Notes under the pieces: generated by a model
Seen by the model: the letters and a program-made list of their open reading frames with translations, nothing else
Told to the model about the DNA's origin: nothing
Database searches by the model: none
From: Mycolicibacter heraklionensis
GTDB lineage: Bacteria > Actinomycetota > Actinomycetes > Mycobacteriales > Mycobacteriaceae
Assembly (NCBI GenBank): GCA_001673575.1
Contig: LZME01000098.1
Coordinates: 1 to 52,324 of the forward strand
Length of the DNA: 52,324 nucleotides
Reading direction: 5' to 3'
In this document: positions 1 through 8,106 of the stretch, in pieces
Numbering within the stretch: position 1 is the stretch's first letter
Layout of the letters: the number at the start of each line of letters is the position of its first letter
Position numbers and translations under genes: made by a program

Positions 1-76
1 CCGACGGCTGGTCAGCTCCGGACTGACTCCGCGGATGATCCGCCGTGTCGAGACCGACCTGCGGCATCGGGCGCGG
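1..76 (+). other. Inverted fragment of the cyp126-like gene at the window edge
   Basis: Read on the plus strand from base 2, this stretch encodes [15 protein letters not shown] followed by [10 protein letters not shown]. This is the C-helix segment that in P450s directly follows the DDPxHTRxR motif. The rest of the same gene lies on the minus strand (bases 373 to 71) and stops at NMMDDPR. The two halves meet head to head at bases 71-76 (gcgcgg), and the few residues expected between them (HTRI) are missing. It is therefore an inverted piece of the neighbouring gene, not a gene of its own. A fold-back library or assembly artefact at a contig end is as likely as a real inversion. Confidence 0.75.
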
Positions 77-373
77 GTCGTCCATCATGTTCAGCAGCTG
101 CCCGGCGATCGGCAGGTCCTGCAGCACGGTGCCGCCGAACGGCCGGTCCCCGCCGGTGACCGACGAATAGGTCTGCGCGTCGCGCAACACTTCAAGCGTT
201 TCGGCGTGCGTGGCCACCGACCAGAAGCCATCGCCGTCGGGAGTGTGGACGGTGGGTTCGTGCCAGTACACCGGGGCGACGCGGCGGTGCAGCGCGAACA
301 GCTCGTGCGGGAAACCGTCGGCAAAGTTGTCCAGATCGGTGAAGTCGATGCTCGCGAGCTCCTGGACTTCCAT
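71..373 (-). pseudogene. cyp126: cyp126-like cytochrome P450, N-terminal part only, interrupted
   Basis: Starting at the ATG at 373, five bases after the purB stop, the minus strand reads [20 protein letters not shown] and continues through [15 protein letters not shown] and SSVTGG to NMMDDPR. This matches the first 100 or so residues of mycobacterial CYP126, an orphan P450 encoded next to purB in M. tuberculosis (Rv0778 after Rv0777). Homology stops at base 71; what follows on the minus strand ([11 protein letters not shown]) is unrelated because the next gene segment is inverted. The heme-binding part lies outside the window. As written the gene cannot make a P450. If the inversion is an artefact, the true gene is intact and cotranscribed with purB. 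Confidence 0.8.
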
Positions 374-378
374 GGCGG

Positions 379-1797
379 CTACAGGATCGCGCCCGGGCTG
401 TAGGCAGCCCCGGCCGGATACCGCTCGACGAGTTCGGCCACCTCGGCCGCCACCCGGTCGACCTGGTCGGCGGCCGCGCCGGTGAATGCCTGCCGGTCGG
501 CGATGGCGGCCTCCAGCGCGGCCCGGTCCAGTGGCAACCGGTCGTCGGCGGCCAACCGGTCCAGCAGGTCGGGTTCGGCGCCCCGCTCGCGCATCGCCAG
601 CGCGACGGCCACCGCGTGTTCCTTGATCACCTCGTGAGCGGCTTCGCGTCCCACCCCGGCACGCACCGCGGCGATCAATACCTTGGTGGTGGCCAAGAAC
701 GGCAGGTAGCGGTCCAATTCTCGGGTGATCACCGCCGGGTAGGCCCCGAATTCGTCGAGCACGGTCAAGAAGGTCTCGGTCTGCCCGTCGACGGCGAAGA
801 AGGCGTCGGGCAACGCGACGCGACGCACCACCGAGCAGAAGACGTCGCCCTCGTTCCACTGCGCGCCGGCCAGTTCAGCAGCCATCGAGGCGTAGCCCCG
901 CAACACCACCTGCAGCCCGTTGACCCGCTCGCAGCTGCGGGTGTTCATCTTGTGCGGCATCGCCGACGAGCCGACCTGGCCGGGCGCGAATCCTTCGGTG
1001 ACCAGTTCGTGGCCGGCCATCAGGCGGATCGTCTGCGCCAGCGAGGACGGGCCGGCGCCCAGTTGCACCAGCGCGGAGACCACGTCGTGATCCAGCGAGC
1101 GGGGGTAGACCTGCCCGACGCTGGTCAGCACCTTGGAAAAGCCGAGGAACCCCGCGACGCGGCGTTCCAACTCGGCCAGCTTGGCGGTGTCACCGTCGAA
1201 CAGATCCAGCATGTCCTGCGCGGTGCCCATCGGCCCCTTGATGCCGCGCAGCGGGTAGCGGTCGATCAACTCACGTACCCGCCGCAGCGCGAGCAGGGTC
1301 TCCTCGGCCGCCGAGGCGAATCGCTTACCCAACGTGGTGGCCTGCGCGGCGACGTTGTGGCTGCGCCCGGCCATCACCAGGTCGCGGTAGGCCGCTGCGT
1401 GACTGACCAGGCGCGCCGCGACCGCGACCCCGTGGTCGTGGACCAGTTGCAGGGACTGGCGAATCTGCAGCTGCTCGACGTTCTCGGTCAGGTCACGGCT
1501 GGTCATGCCCTTGTGGATGTGCTCGTGGCCGGCGAGGGCGTTGAACTCCTCGATACGGGCCTTGACGTCGTGGCGGGTCACCCGCTCACGGGCTGCGATC
1601 GACGCCAGGTCCACGTCGCCCAGGACATCCTCGTAGTCGGCGATCGCCTGCGCGGGCACCGGCACACCGAGCTCGGACTGGGCGCGCAGTACCGCCAGCC
1701 ACAGCCGACGCTCGGCAACGATCTTGGCCTGCGGCGACCAGATGTCTGTCATGGCGGTACTGGCGTAACGGGTGGCCAGCACATTGGGAATGCTCAC
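379..1797 (-). CDS. purB: Adenylosuccinate lyase
   Basis: 472 residues, cytoplasmic. It splits SAICAR to AICAR plus fumarate and adenylosuccinate to AMP plus fumarate, two steps of purine synthesis. The fumarase/aspartase-superfamily signature SSAMPHKMN is present at residues 277-285, with the substrate-binding [12 protein letters not shown] at about 95-106. Length and sequence follow M. tuberculosis PurB closely from the first residues ([13 protein letters not shown]). The start is GTG at 1797. The upstream unknown gene ends six bases before it and the cyp126-like gene starts five bases after it, so the three probably form one leftward transcript. Nothing appears missing from the active site. 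Confidence 0.97.
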   Translation of the reverse strand: MSIPNVLATRYASTAMTDIWSPQAKIVAERRLWLAVLRAQSELGVPVPAQAIADYEDVLGDVDLASIAARERVTRHDVKARIEEFNALAGHEHIHKGMTSRDLTENVEQLQIRQSLQLVHDHGVAVAARLVSHAAAYRDLVMAGRSHNVAAQATTLGKRFASAAEETLLALRRVRELIDRYPLRGIKGPMGTAQDMLDLFDGDTAKLAELERRVAGFLGFSKVLTSVGQVYPRSLDHDVVSALVQLGAGPSSLAQTIRLMAGHELVTEGFAPGQVGSSAMPHKMNTRSCERVNGLQVVLRGYASMAAELAGAQWNEGDVFCSVVRRVALPDAFFAVDGQTETFLTVLDEFGAYPAVITRELDRYLPFLATTKVLIAAVRAGVGREAAHEVIKEHAVAVALAMRERGAEPDLLDRLAADDRLPLDRAALEAAIADRQAFTGAAADQVDRVAAEVAELVERYPAGAAYSPGAIL

Positions 1798-1803
1798 GAG
1801 CAG

Positions 1804-2385
1804 CTAGCTTACGGTCGTGCGCTCCGGTGGAGTCTGACTGGCCTGGGCAGCCGGCACGGCTTCCACCATGATCGGGCCTCGCCCCTCGGACAGTGATACC
1901 GCGGCATCGATGAGGTACTCGCCGACGACCTGGACGGCACGCCACGGGGGCAGCGGTTCGCAGATGAAGGCGGGGTTGGTTCGGGTGGCACGGCGCATCA
2001 CGTTCTGACATCCCTGCGAGAACTGCACGCGCTGCACTGTCACGTCGTCGGCCCGGCTGATCAGCGGGTAGGGATTCTGGGTGTAGCGAATGCACGCGCC
2101 GTTTCGGTCGATGCCGTAGCCGGCCGGCAGGCCGTCATAGGGGTCGATGGTGAGCGGCCAGAAGGGCGACGCGAGGTCGAAGGACCGCACGATCTCTCGC
2201 CGCGGGCCGACGGGGACGTGTCGGGTGAGGGATCGGGTACGGCACCGAGTGGCGATGTCGTAGGGGCGCACCCGCTTGTTGCGCATGAGCTCCAGGAAAA
2301 CATCGACCGCTATTTGAGCTGCTGGCGGCCAACCACCGTGCGCGAACGCGGCATTACCCTCGTTGGCGCGGCCAACGGTCAACAT
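1804..2385 (-). CDS. Conserved-looking hypothetical protein upstream of purB
   Basis: About 193 residues from the ATG at 2385 (MLTVGRANEGNAAFAHGGWP). I do not recognise the family. The first part contains a helix-like segment (AAQIAVDVFLELMRNKRVRP), the middle is rich in Pro and Tyr (FWPLTIDPYDGLPAGYGIDR), and the end is Ala/Pro/Thr-rich. There is no signal peptide or membrane span. It ends six bases before purB and diverges from a TetR gene across about 80 bases holding a palindrome, so it may be that regulator's target. The frame stays open upstream to 2676, but that part would overlap the TetR gene, so the shorter start is preferred. M. tuberculosis Rv0776c lies in the same interval but faces the other way relative to purB. 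Confidence 0.6.
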   Translation of the reverse strand: MLTVGRANEGNAAFAHGGWPPAAQIAVDVFLELMRNKRVRPYDIATRCRTRSLTRHVPVGPRREIVRSFDLASPFWPLTIDPYDGLPAGYGIDRNGACIRYTQNPYPLISRADDVTVQRVQFSQGCQNVMRRATRTNPAFICEPLPPWRAVQVVGEYLIDAAVSLSEGRGPIMVEAVPAAQASQTPPERTTVS

Positions 2386-2422
2386 GGCGACCCCACATGT
2401 CAATAAAAACGGACAGGGCCGT

Positions 2423-2437
2423 AGTCTGACACAGACT
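2423..2437. promoter_or_regulatory. Palindrome in TetR/hypothetical divergent promoter
   Basis: AGTCTG-ACA-CAGACT is a perfect 6-bp inverted repeat with a 3-bp spacer. It lies between the divergent starts at 2385 (minus) and 2464 (plus), the usual place and size for an autoregulatory TetR-family operator. Binding is inferred; only the symmetry is seen. Confidence 0.45.
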
Positions 2438-2463
2438 GGCGGTCGGTGAGTACGCTTTGGCCG

Positions 2464-3135
2464 ATGAGTAACGGGAGGCCTACCCGGCGGGACATGCACG
2501 CCGAGCTCACGCGGACCGCGGTGCTCGACGCCGCCCGGACCCTTTTCGTTGCCAAGGGCTTCGAAGCGACCTCGGTCGATGAGATCGCGCAGGCATCGCA
2601 CTCCAGCAAGGGCGCCGTCTACCACCACTTTCGCGACAAACAGGCGATCTTCGCCGAGGTGTTCAGGCTCAGCCAAGCCGACGTCATGCAGGCCGTATTA
2701 CCGGGCGCCCTGGAGTCCATGCCCGACGACACCAGCCCGTGGGAACAGGCGCTGTTGGCGATCAGTGCGGTGCTGCGTTGCTACGTCCACAATCACGACG
2801 CACGGGTGTTGCTGCGGGAATCGGCCAGCGCACTGGGTTGGGACCGCAAGCAGACGGTCGACGAGGAACTGGCGCTTCCGTTGCTGCGCGGCGTGCTCGG
2901 CGAGCTGATCGAGACCGGCCAGATCGTGGCCGTACCGGTCGGCGTCACCGCCGAATTGCTCTACGCCCTGCTCAGCAAGACCGGCCCCATCATCGCCGCC
3001 GCCGCCGATCCCGCACAGGCTGTCAACGAGATCGAGCCGGTGCTGTTCGCGTTGTTGAACGGCCTGCATCGCGAGCCGTCGCAGCCGTCGGGCCACGCCA
3101 AACGCTTGGGTTTCGCCCGGCCGCAGACGCCCTGA
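2464..3135 (+). CDS. TetR-family transcriptional regulator
   Basis: 223 residues from the ATG at 2464 (MSNGRPTRRDMHAEL); a GTG at 2446 in the same frame is possible. The N-terminal helix-turn-helix is plain: RTAVLDAARTLFVAKGFEAT, then SVDEIAQASHSSKGAVYHHF and RDKQAIFAEVF. The C-terminal ligand domain (from about residue 60) is helical and not diagnostic. Its position between purB and an esterase matches M. tuberculosis Rv0775, also a TetR gene, but orthology is unproven. It diverges from the unknown gene upstream of purB, with a palindrome between the starts, which suggests control of that gene and itself. It converges on pntB with about 40 bases between the stops. Confidence 0.85.
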   Translation: MSNGRPTRRDMHAELTRTAVLDAARTLFVAKGFEATSVDEIAQASHSSKGAVYHHFRDKQAIFAEVFRLSQADVMQAVLPGALESMPDDTSPWEQALLAISAVLRCYVHNHDARVLLRESASALGWDRKQTVDEELALPLLRGVLGELIETGQIVAVPVGVTAELLYALLSKTGPIIAAAADPAQAVNEIEPVLFALLNGLHREPSQPSGHAKRLGFARPQTP

Positions 3136-3175
3136 GTGCGGGCGCCGCGGCAGTGGCCAAGCCGGTGACGAGCCC

Positions 3176-4597
3176 TTACAGCGCGTGCAGGATGTCTTCG
3201 ACCCGGTCCTTGGCGTCACCGAACAACATGGCGGAGTTCTGCCGGAAGAACAGCGGGTTCTGCACGCCCGCGTAGCCAGAAGCCATGGAGCGCTTGAAGA
3301 CGATCACGTTGTCGGCGTCCCACACGGTAAGCACCGGCATCCCCGCGATCGGGCTGGACGGGTCTTCGGCGGCGGCCGGGTTGACGGTGTCGTTGGCGCC
3401 GATCACCAGGACCACCGACGTGTCACCGAAGTCGTCGTTGATCTCGTCCATCTCCAGCACGATGTCGTAGGGCACCTTGGCCTCGGCCAGCAGCACGTTC
3501 ATGTGGCCGGGCAGTCGGCCGGCGACCGGGTGGATGCCGAAGCGCACGTTGACGCCGCGGTCGCGCAGCTTGCGGGTCAGTTCGGCGACGCCGTACTGGG
3601 CCTGCGCGACGGCCATGCCGTAGCCCGGGGTGATGATCACCGAGTCGGCGCCGCCCAGCAGCTCGGCAACCCCTTCGGCGGTGATCTCACGGTGCTCGCC
3701 GTAGTCCTTGTCCTCGGCGGGGCCGGCTTCGATCCCGAAGCCACCGGCGATCACCGAGATGAACGACCGGTTCATCGCCTTGCACATGATGTAGGACAGG
3801 TAGGCACCCGAGGAGCCGACCAGCGCACCGGTGATGATCAGCAGGTCGTTGGAGAGCAGGAAGCCCGAGGCGGCCGCCGCCCAGCCGGAGTAGCTGTTGA
3901 GCATCGAGACGACCACCGGCATGTCGCCCCCGCCGATCGAGGCCACCAGGTGCCAGCCCAGCGCCAGCGCCAGCACGGTGACGGCGATCAGCAGCCACAG
4001 CTGCGGCTCGTGCACGAACCACACGGTCAGCGCGACAAACGCGACCAGGGCGCCGATGTTGAGGAGGTTCTTGCCGGGCAGCATCAGCGGGTTGGACTTC
4101 ATCCGCGCCGACAGTTTGAGGTTGGCCACGATCGATCCGGTGAAGGTGACCGCGCCGATGAACACGCCGATGAACACCTCGGCCGAGTGGATGCCGAACA
4201 GGCCCGAGGCCGCCAGTTCACGGGCGTCCGCACTGCACGGGCTGTTCTCGACGTGCAGGTAGCCGTTCCAGCCGACCAGCACCGCAGCCAGACCGACGAA
4301 CGAGTGCAGCAGCGCGATCAACTCGGGCATGCCGGTCATCTCGACGACCTTGGCGCGCCACAACCCGATCGCCGCACCCACCACGGTGGCCCCGATCAGC
4401 AACGCCAAGCCGACCGGATTGATGTCGTGATGCACCGCCAAGGTGATCGTCGCGGCCAGCGCTACCGCCATCCCGAGGATGCCGAAGCTGTTGCCGGCCT
4501 TGGACGTCTCGTGCTTGCTCAGCCCGGCCAGGGCCAGGATGAACAGCAGCGCCGCGACGATGTATGCCGCCGAGGCGGCGGTCTCAACTGAAAACAT
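3176..4597 (-). CDS. pntB: NAD(P) transhydrogenase subunit beta
   Basis: 473 residues. PntB holds the NADP(H)-binding domain III and most of the membrane domain II of the proton-translocating transhydrogenase, which uses the proton gradient to make NADPH from NADH. The N-terminal half is a series of hydrophobic helices beginning [20 protein letters not shown]. The C-terminal domain III shows [10 protein letters not shown], the [20 protein letters not shown] segment, [11 protein letters not shown] and [16 protein letters not shown], all typical. It lies 35 bases downstream of pntA, in one operon. A GGAG 12 bases before the ATG is a fair ribosome site. Length fits the family, including M. tuberculosis PntB (Rv0157). 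Confidence 0.96.
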   Translation of the reverse strand: MFSVETAASAAYIVAALLFILALAGLSKHETSKAGNSFGILGMAVALAATITLAVHHDINPVGLALLIGATVVGAAIGLWRAKVVEMTGMPELIALLHSFVGLAAVLVGWNGYLHVENSPCSADARELAASGLFGIHSAEVFIGVFIGAVTFTGSIVANLKLSARMKSNPLMLPGKNLLNIGALVAFVALTVWFVHEPQLWLLIAVTVLALALGWHLVASIGGGDMPVVVSMLNSYSGWAAAASGFLLSNDLLIITGALVGSSGAYLSYIMCKAMNRSFISVIAGGFGIEAGPAEDKDYGEHREITAEGVAELLGGADSVIITPGYGMAVAQAQYGVAELTRKLRDRGVNVRFGIHPVAGRLPGHMNVLLAEAKVPYDIVLEMDEINDDFGDTSVVLVIGANDTVNPAAAEDPSSPIAGMPVLTVWDADNVIVFKRSMASGYAGVQNPLFFRQNSAMLFGDAKDRVEDILHAL

Positions 4598-4632
4598 AAG
4601 CGGGGTCTACTCCAAGTCGGGGTGCGCAGCGC

Positions 4633-6156
4633 CTAGCTGCGAGAGAACATGGCGAGCATGCGGCGGGTCACCGCAAAACCACCGAAGATGTTGATGCTGG
4701 CCAGCAGGATCGCCGCGGCGGCCAAACTCGTGATGGCCGGGTCGCCGTGGCCGATCTGCAGCAGCGCACCCACCACGATGATTCCCGAGATCGCATTGGT
4801 CACCGACATCAGCGGGGTGTGCAGCGCGTGGTGCACGTGGCCGATCACGTAGTAACCGATCACGATCGCCAACGCGAAGACGGTCAGGTGCACCTGCAGC
4901 GCCGCCGGCGCGAGCGCAACCAGCGCGAACAGCACGGCCGCGGCCGAGACCACCACGCCCAGCCGGCGTCCGGCCGACATCGGTTCCTTGTTCGCCTGCG
5001 CGACCACCGGGGCTTCGGCGACCTTGGCCGGGGCGGCCGAGACCTGCACCGGCGGCGGGGGCCACGTCGACTCGCCGTCGCGCACCACGGTCATCGACCG
5101 CTGCACCACGTCGTCGAAGTCCAGCACCAGCTGGCCGTCCTTGCCGGGCGTCATCAGCTTCATCAGGTTGACCAGGTTGGTGCCGTAGAGCTGCGAGGCC
5201 TGCGCGGGCAGCCGGCCGGCCAGGTCGGTGTAACCGATGATCGTCACCCCGTTGTCGGTGACGACGGCCTGGTCCTTGACGGTGCCCTCGACGTTGCCGC
5301 CGTTGGCCGCGGCCATGTCGACGATCACGCTGCCGGGTTTCATCGACGCCACCATGTCGGCGGTGATGATCCGCGGCGCGGGCTTACCCGGGATGAGCGC
5401 GGTGGTGACGATGATGTCGACATCGGCGCACTGGTCGGCGTAGAGCTGCGCCTCCCGGGCCTTGTAGTCGTCGCTCATCTCCTTGGCGTAGCCGGTGGCC
5501 GACACCTCGGTCTCGGTCGATTCGATCGACAGGTATTCCCCGCCCAGCGAACGGACCTGGTCGGCCACCTCGGGACGGGGGTCGGTGGCCCGCACGATGG
5601 CTCCAAGGCTGCCGGCGGCGCCGATCGCGGCCAAGCCCGCCACCCCGGCACCCACCACCAGTACCTTGGCCGGCGGCACCTTGCCTGCGGCGGTCACCTG
5701 GCCGGTGAAAAACCGGCCGAAGACGTGGGCCGCCTCGATCACGGCGCGGTAGCCGGCGATGTTGGCCATCGAGCTCAGTACGTCCAGCGACTGCGCACGC
5801 GAGATCCGGGGAACCGCGTCCATCGACAGCGCCGTGATGGGCCGGCGGGCCAGATCCTCCACCCGATCCGGGTTCAGGGCCGGGGCCAATAGGCTGACCA
5901 GCGTAGCGCCCGGCTTCATCCCGTCCAGCTGCTCGGTCGAGGGGGCGTTGACACCGAAGACGATGTCGGCGGCGCGGGCATCGCCGATGGTGGCGCCGGC
6001 CTCGGTGTACGCCGCGTCGGAGAAGGACGATGCTTCTCCGGCACCGGAATCCACTACGACGTCGTAACCGAGCTTGGTCAGTGCAGCAACCGTCGTCGGC
6101 GTCGCCGACACACGCGTCTCACCGGGCTGCGCCTCGGATAGGACACCGATATTCAT
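4633..6156 (-). CDS. pntA: NAD(P) transhydrogenase subunit alpha, fused form
   Basis: 507 residues from the ATG at 6156 ([20 protein letters not shown]), chosen because GGAGAG lies about 8 bases upstream; an upstream in-frame start at 6171 has no such site. Residues 1 to about 370 are the NAD(H)-binding domain I (alanine dehydrogenase/PntAa fold, with [20 protein letters not shown]). A linker rich in Pro, Ala and Val follows. The last 110 or so residues are four hydrophobic helices equal to the separate PntAb protein. M. tuberculosis encodes these parts as two genes (Rv0155, Rv0156), whereas E. coli PntA is fused as here. It pairs with PntB downstream. Confidence 0.95.
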   Translation of the reverse strand: MNIGVLSEAQPGETRVSATPTTVAALTKLGYDVVVDSGAGEASSFSDAAYTEAGATIGDARAADIVFGVNAPSTEQLDGMKPGATLVSLLAPALNPDRVEDLARRPITALSMDAVPRISRAQSLDVLSSMANIAGYRAVIEAAHVFGRFFTGQVTAAGKVPPAKVLVVGAGVAGLAAIGAAGSLGAIVRATDPRPEVADQVRSLGGEYLSIESTETEVSATGYAKEMSDDYKAREAQLYADQCADVDIIVTTALIPGKPAPRIITADMVASMKPGSVIVDMAAANGGNVEGTVKDQAVVTDNGVTIIGYTDLAGRLPAQASQLYGTNLVNLMKLMTPGKDGQLVLDFDDVVQRSMTVVRDGESTWPPPPVQVSAAPAKVAEAPVVAQANKEPMSAGRRLGVVVSAAAVLFALVALAPAALQVHLTVFALAIVIGYYVIGHVHHALHTPLMSVTNAISGIIVVGALLQIGHGDPAITSLAAAAILLASINIFGGFAVTRRMLAMFSRS

Positions 6157-6204
6157 GACGTAGCTCTCCACATTCGCATCTCTTCGCCGTCTTCCGGCGC
6201 TTAC

Positions 6205-6222
6205 GGCGCTTTTCCAAGCGCC
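6205..6222 (-). promoter_or_regulatory. Hairpin between TetR gene and pntA
   Basis: GGCGCTT-ttcc-AAGCGCC is a perfect 7-bp inverted repeat with a 4-base loop. It sits in the 138 bases between the end of the upstream TetR gene and pntA, all on the minus strand. It could end the TetR transcript or be a leader structure for pntA. There is no U-run after it, so its role is open. Confidence 0.35.
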
Positions 6223-6294
6223 TCCGAACCCTTCGTTACCCGCCAGTAGCTAAGGAGCGACAAAGGGATCGAGGCAGCATACCGTGTGGGCTTC

Positions 6295-6924
6295 TCAGGC
6301 CGACACTGCGCGCTGATCCAGTGGAGCGAGCATATCGATGACGTCGACGACCGCGGCCCGGGCGGCCGCCCGCGGGCCCTGCAGGTCATCGACGAGCGCC
6401 GCCATCACCGCACCGTCGACCATGCAGACCAGGGAATAGGCCATCTCGACTCGCGTGATCCGTCCGGAACGTTCGACTGCCTCGGCGACCGCTTCGGAGC
6501 GTTGGTGCAGGATACGGCGCTGGATGTCACGCAGCGCCGGGTGGCGAGAACACACGATGTAGCGCTCATAGCGGGAGATGAGCTGCTCGGTTACTTGCGG
6601 ACCGCTCTCCGGGTTCTCTTGCGACCCCACCAACAGCTCCACCAGGATGTCCGCCGTGGTCTCGGCACTGCGCCGGCGCCGGGACAGCTCGGTGATGCGA
6701 GCCCGCAGTTGCGCGACCTCCAACATCCCGATGTGTTCCACCGCGTGGGCGATGAGGTCTTCCAGTGACGAGAAGTAATAGGTCGTCGACGCCAGCGGCA
6801 GACCGGCCCGCTGCGCCACGGCGCGGTGGCGCACCGCATCGAACCCACCCTCACGCAGCAGTTCGGCGGCGGCGCTGATCAGCGCATACCGCCGCCGTTC
6901 GCCCTTTGGCGTCACTGCTGTCAT
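6295..6924 (-). CDS. TetR-family transcriptional regulator upstream of pntAB
   Basis: 209 residues from the ATG at 6924 (MTAVTPKGERRRYALISAAA). The DNA-binding domain reads AAELLREGGFDAVRHRAVAQ, then RAGLPLASTTYYFSSLEDLI, a standard TetR helix-turn-helix. The C-terminal half (from about residue 70) is Arg-rich and includes TEQLISRYERYIVCSRHPAL; the ligand is unknown. It ends 138 bases before pntA on the same strand and diverges from the exported esterase. An imperfect inverted repeat (GATGCTGC and GCGGCATC, 6935-6963) lies in the divergent space and could be its operator. Control of pntAB or of the esterase is possible but only inferred from position. Confidence 0.85.
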   Translation of the reverse strand: MTAVTPKGERRRYALISAAAELLREGGFDAVRHRAVAQRAGLPLASTTYYFSSLEDLIAHAVEHIGMLEVAQLRARITELSRRRRSAETTADILVELLVGSQENPESGPQVTEQLISRYERYIVCSRHPALRDIQRRILHQRSEAVAEAVERSGRITRVEMAYSLVCMVDGAVMAALVDDLQGPRAAARAAVVDVIDMLAPLDQRAVSA

Positions 6925-7015
6925 CACGACTAGAGATGCTGCCAGCCCGGGTAGTGCGGCATCATGCGTTTCCGTCTTTTCGGACAAACAGCAACCCGCT
7001 GGCATGATGGCCGCC

Positions 7016-7846
7016 ATGCCGGAGTTGAGCCGACGAGCGGTACTGCGCGCCGGGGCCGTGCTGGGCGCCGCGGGCGCACTGGGGGCGAGTTCACTGCTGA
7101 GTGCGCGCCCCACCCAGGCCGCCCCGCTGCAAGCCGCACCCACGATGACGACGGGCTCGTTCGCCTCGGCGGCGCGCGGAGGTATCACCACCAACTGGGC
7201 GATCGCCCGGCCGCCCGGCCAGACTGGGGCGTTGCGTCCGCTGATTGCGCTGCACGGCAAGGGAAGTGACGCCGCGACGGTGATGGCCGGTGGCGTCGAG
7301 CAGGGCCTGGCCGAAGCTGTCGACGCCGGACTGCCCCCGTTCGCGGTGGTCGCCGTTGACGGCGGCGGCAGCTACTGGCATCGCCGCAGCTCCGGGGAGG
7401 ACTCGGGGGCCATGGTGACCGACGAGTTGTTGCCACTGCTGGCCGAGCAGGGCCTGGACACCTCGCGGGTGGGATTCATCGGCTGGTCGATGGGCGGCTA
7501 CGGCGCCCTGCTGCTGGGGGGCAGGCTCGGCCCGCGCCGAACCGCGGCGATCTGCGCGGTCAGCCCCGCGCTGTGGCTGACGCCCGGAGCGACAGCGCCG
7601 GGAGCATTCGATGGCGCGTCGGACTTCGCGGCCAACTCGGTGTTCGGGATGCCGGCATTGGCTTCGATCCCGATCCGGGTGGACTGTGGAAACGGTGATC
7701 CGTTCTATTCGGCGACCCAGGCGTTCATCGCCCAGCTGCCCAATCCGCCAGCGGGCGGGTTCTCCCCGGGCGGGCACGACGGCTCGTATTGGAGCTCTCA
7801 GCTGCCGGCCGAGTTGACCTGGATCGCCCCACTGTTGACCGCCTAA
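7016..7846 (+). CDS. Tat-exported esterase (alpha/beta hydrolase, esterase D type)
   Basis: 276 residues from the ATG at 7016; two in-frame ATGs 9 and 12 bases upstream are alternatives, and no clear ribosome site separates them. The N-terminus MPELSRRAVLRAGAVLGAAG is a twin-arginine signal with a hydrophobic stretch and a probable cut near TQAAP (residue 36). The hydrolase fold follows: ALHGKGSD (oxyanion region, about 79), VDGGGSYWHRR (about 114), the nucleophile elbow GWSMGG with Ser158, and a likely catalytic His in GGHDGSYW near the C-terminus. It probably hydrolyses lipid or ester substrates outside the membrane. Position and type suggest M. tuberculosis Rv0774c, but this was not checked by alignment. 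Confidence 0.88.
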   Translation: MPELSRRAVLRAGAVLGAAGALGASSLLSARPTQAAPLQAAPTMTTGSFASAARGGITTNWAIARPPGQTGALRPLIALHGKGSDAATVMAGGVEQGLAEAVDAGLPPFAVVAVDGGGSYWHRRSSGEDSGAMVTDELLPLLAEQGLDTSRVGFIGWSMGGYGALLLGGRLGPRRTAAICAVSPALWLTPGATAPGAFDGASDFAANSVFGMPALASIPIRVDCGNGDPFYSATQAFIAQLPNPPAGGFSPGGHDGSYWSSQLPAELTWIAPLLTA

Positions 7847-7996
7847 GCGGCTTTCAGTCTCCGAACACCGCTGACCCGAATAGCTGGCAACGACTCAGCA
7901 CTCGGCTGTACCGCGAATCTGGGTAGTTGTTCCGAAATTCGGCCGCATTGTCTCCTGAATCGTCGAAATTGTCCGGTATCTGAGCCAGGCAAAACC

Positions 7997-8026
7997 TTGT
8001 GTGACGAAGAACACGCGAGGTAGCGT
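7997..8026 (+). promoter_or_regulatory. Possible promoter of the triple-domain secreted protein gene
   Basis: TTGTGT, an 18-base spacer and TAGCGT lie about 80 bases before the gene start at 8107. It is a sigma-A-like match by eye only. The remaining 150 bases back to the esterase stop hold one short palindrome (CCGAA-A-TTCGG at 7932-7942) and nothing else I can name. Confidence 0.25.
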
Positions 8027-8106
8027 CGAAAAGTACTCACCGGTAACTCAACTGATTCTGAGTGCCATTAAATGCCAGTCCAACCGAACGAATTGGAAGG
8101 CCTGTG

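Noticed and set aside
616..1896. A 426-codon plus-strand frame opposite purB
   Set aside because: It is an antisense shadow of purB without start signals or recognisable motifs.
3185..4591. A 468-codon plus-strand frame opposite pntB
   Set aside because: pntB is clearly real; the opposite frame is Arg/His/Gln-rich low-complexity sequence, as usual for the antisense of G+C-rich genes.
7843..8040. A 65-codon minus-strand frame between the esterase and the triple-domain protein gene
   Set aside because: It has no ribosome site or recognisable sequence and would cover the probable promoter.
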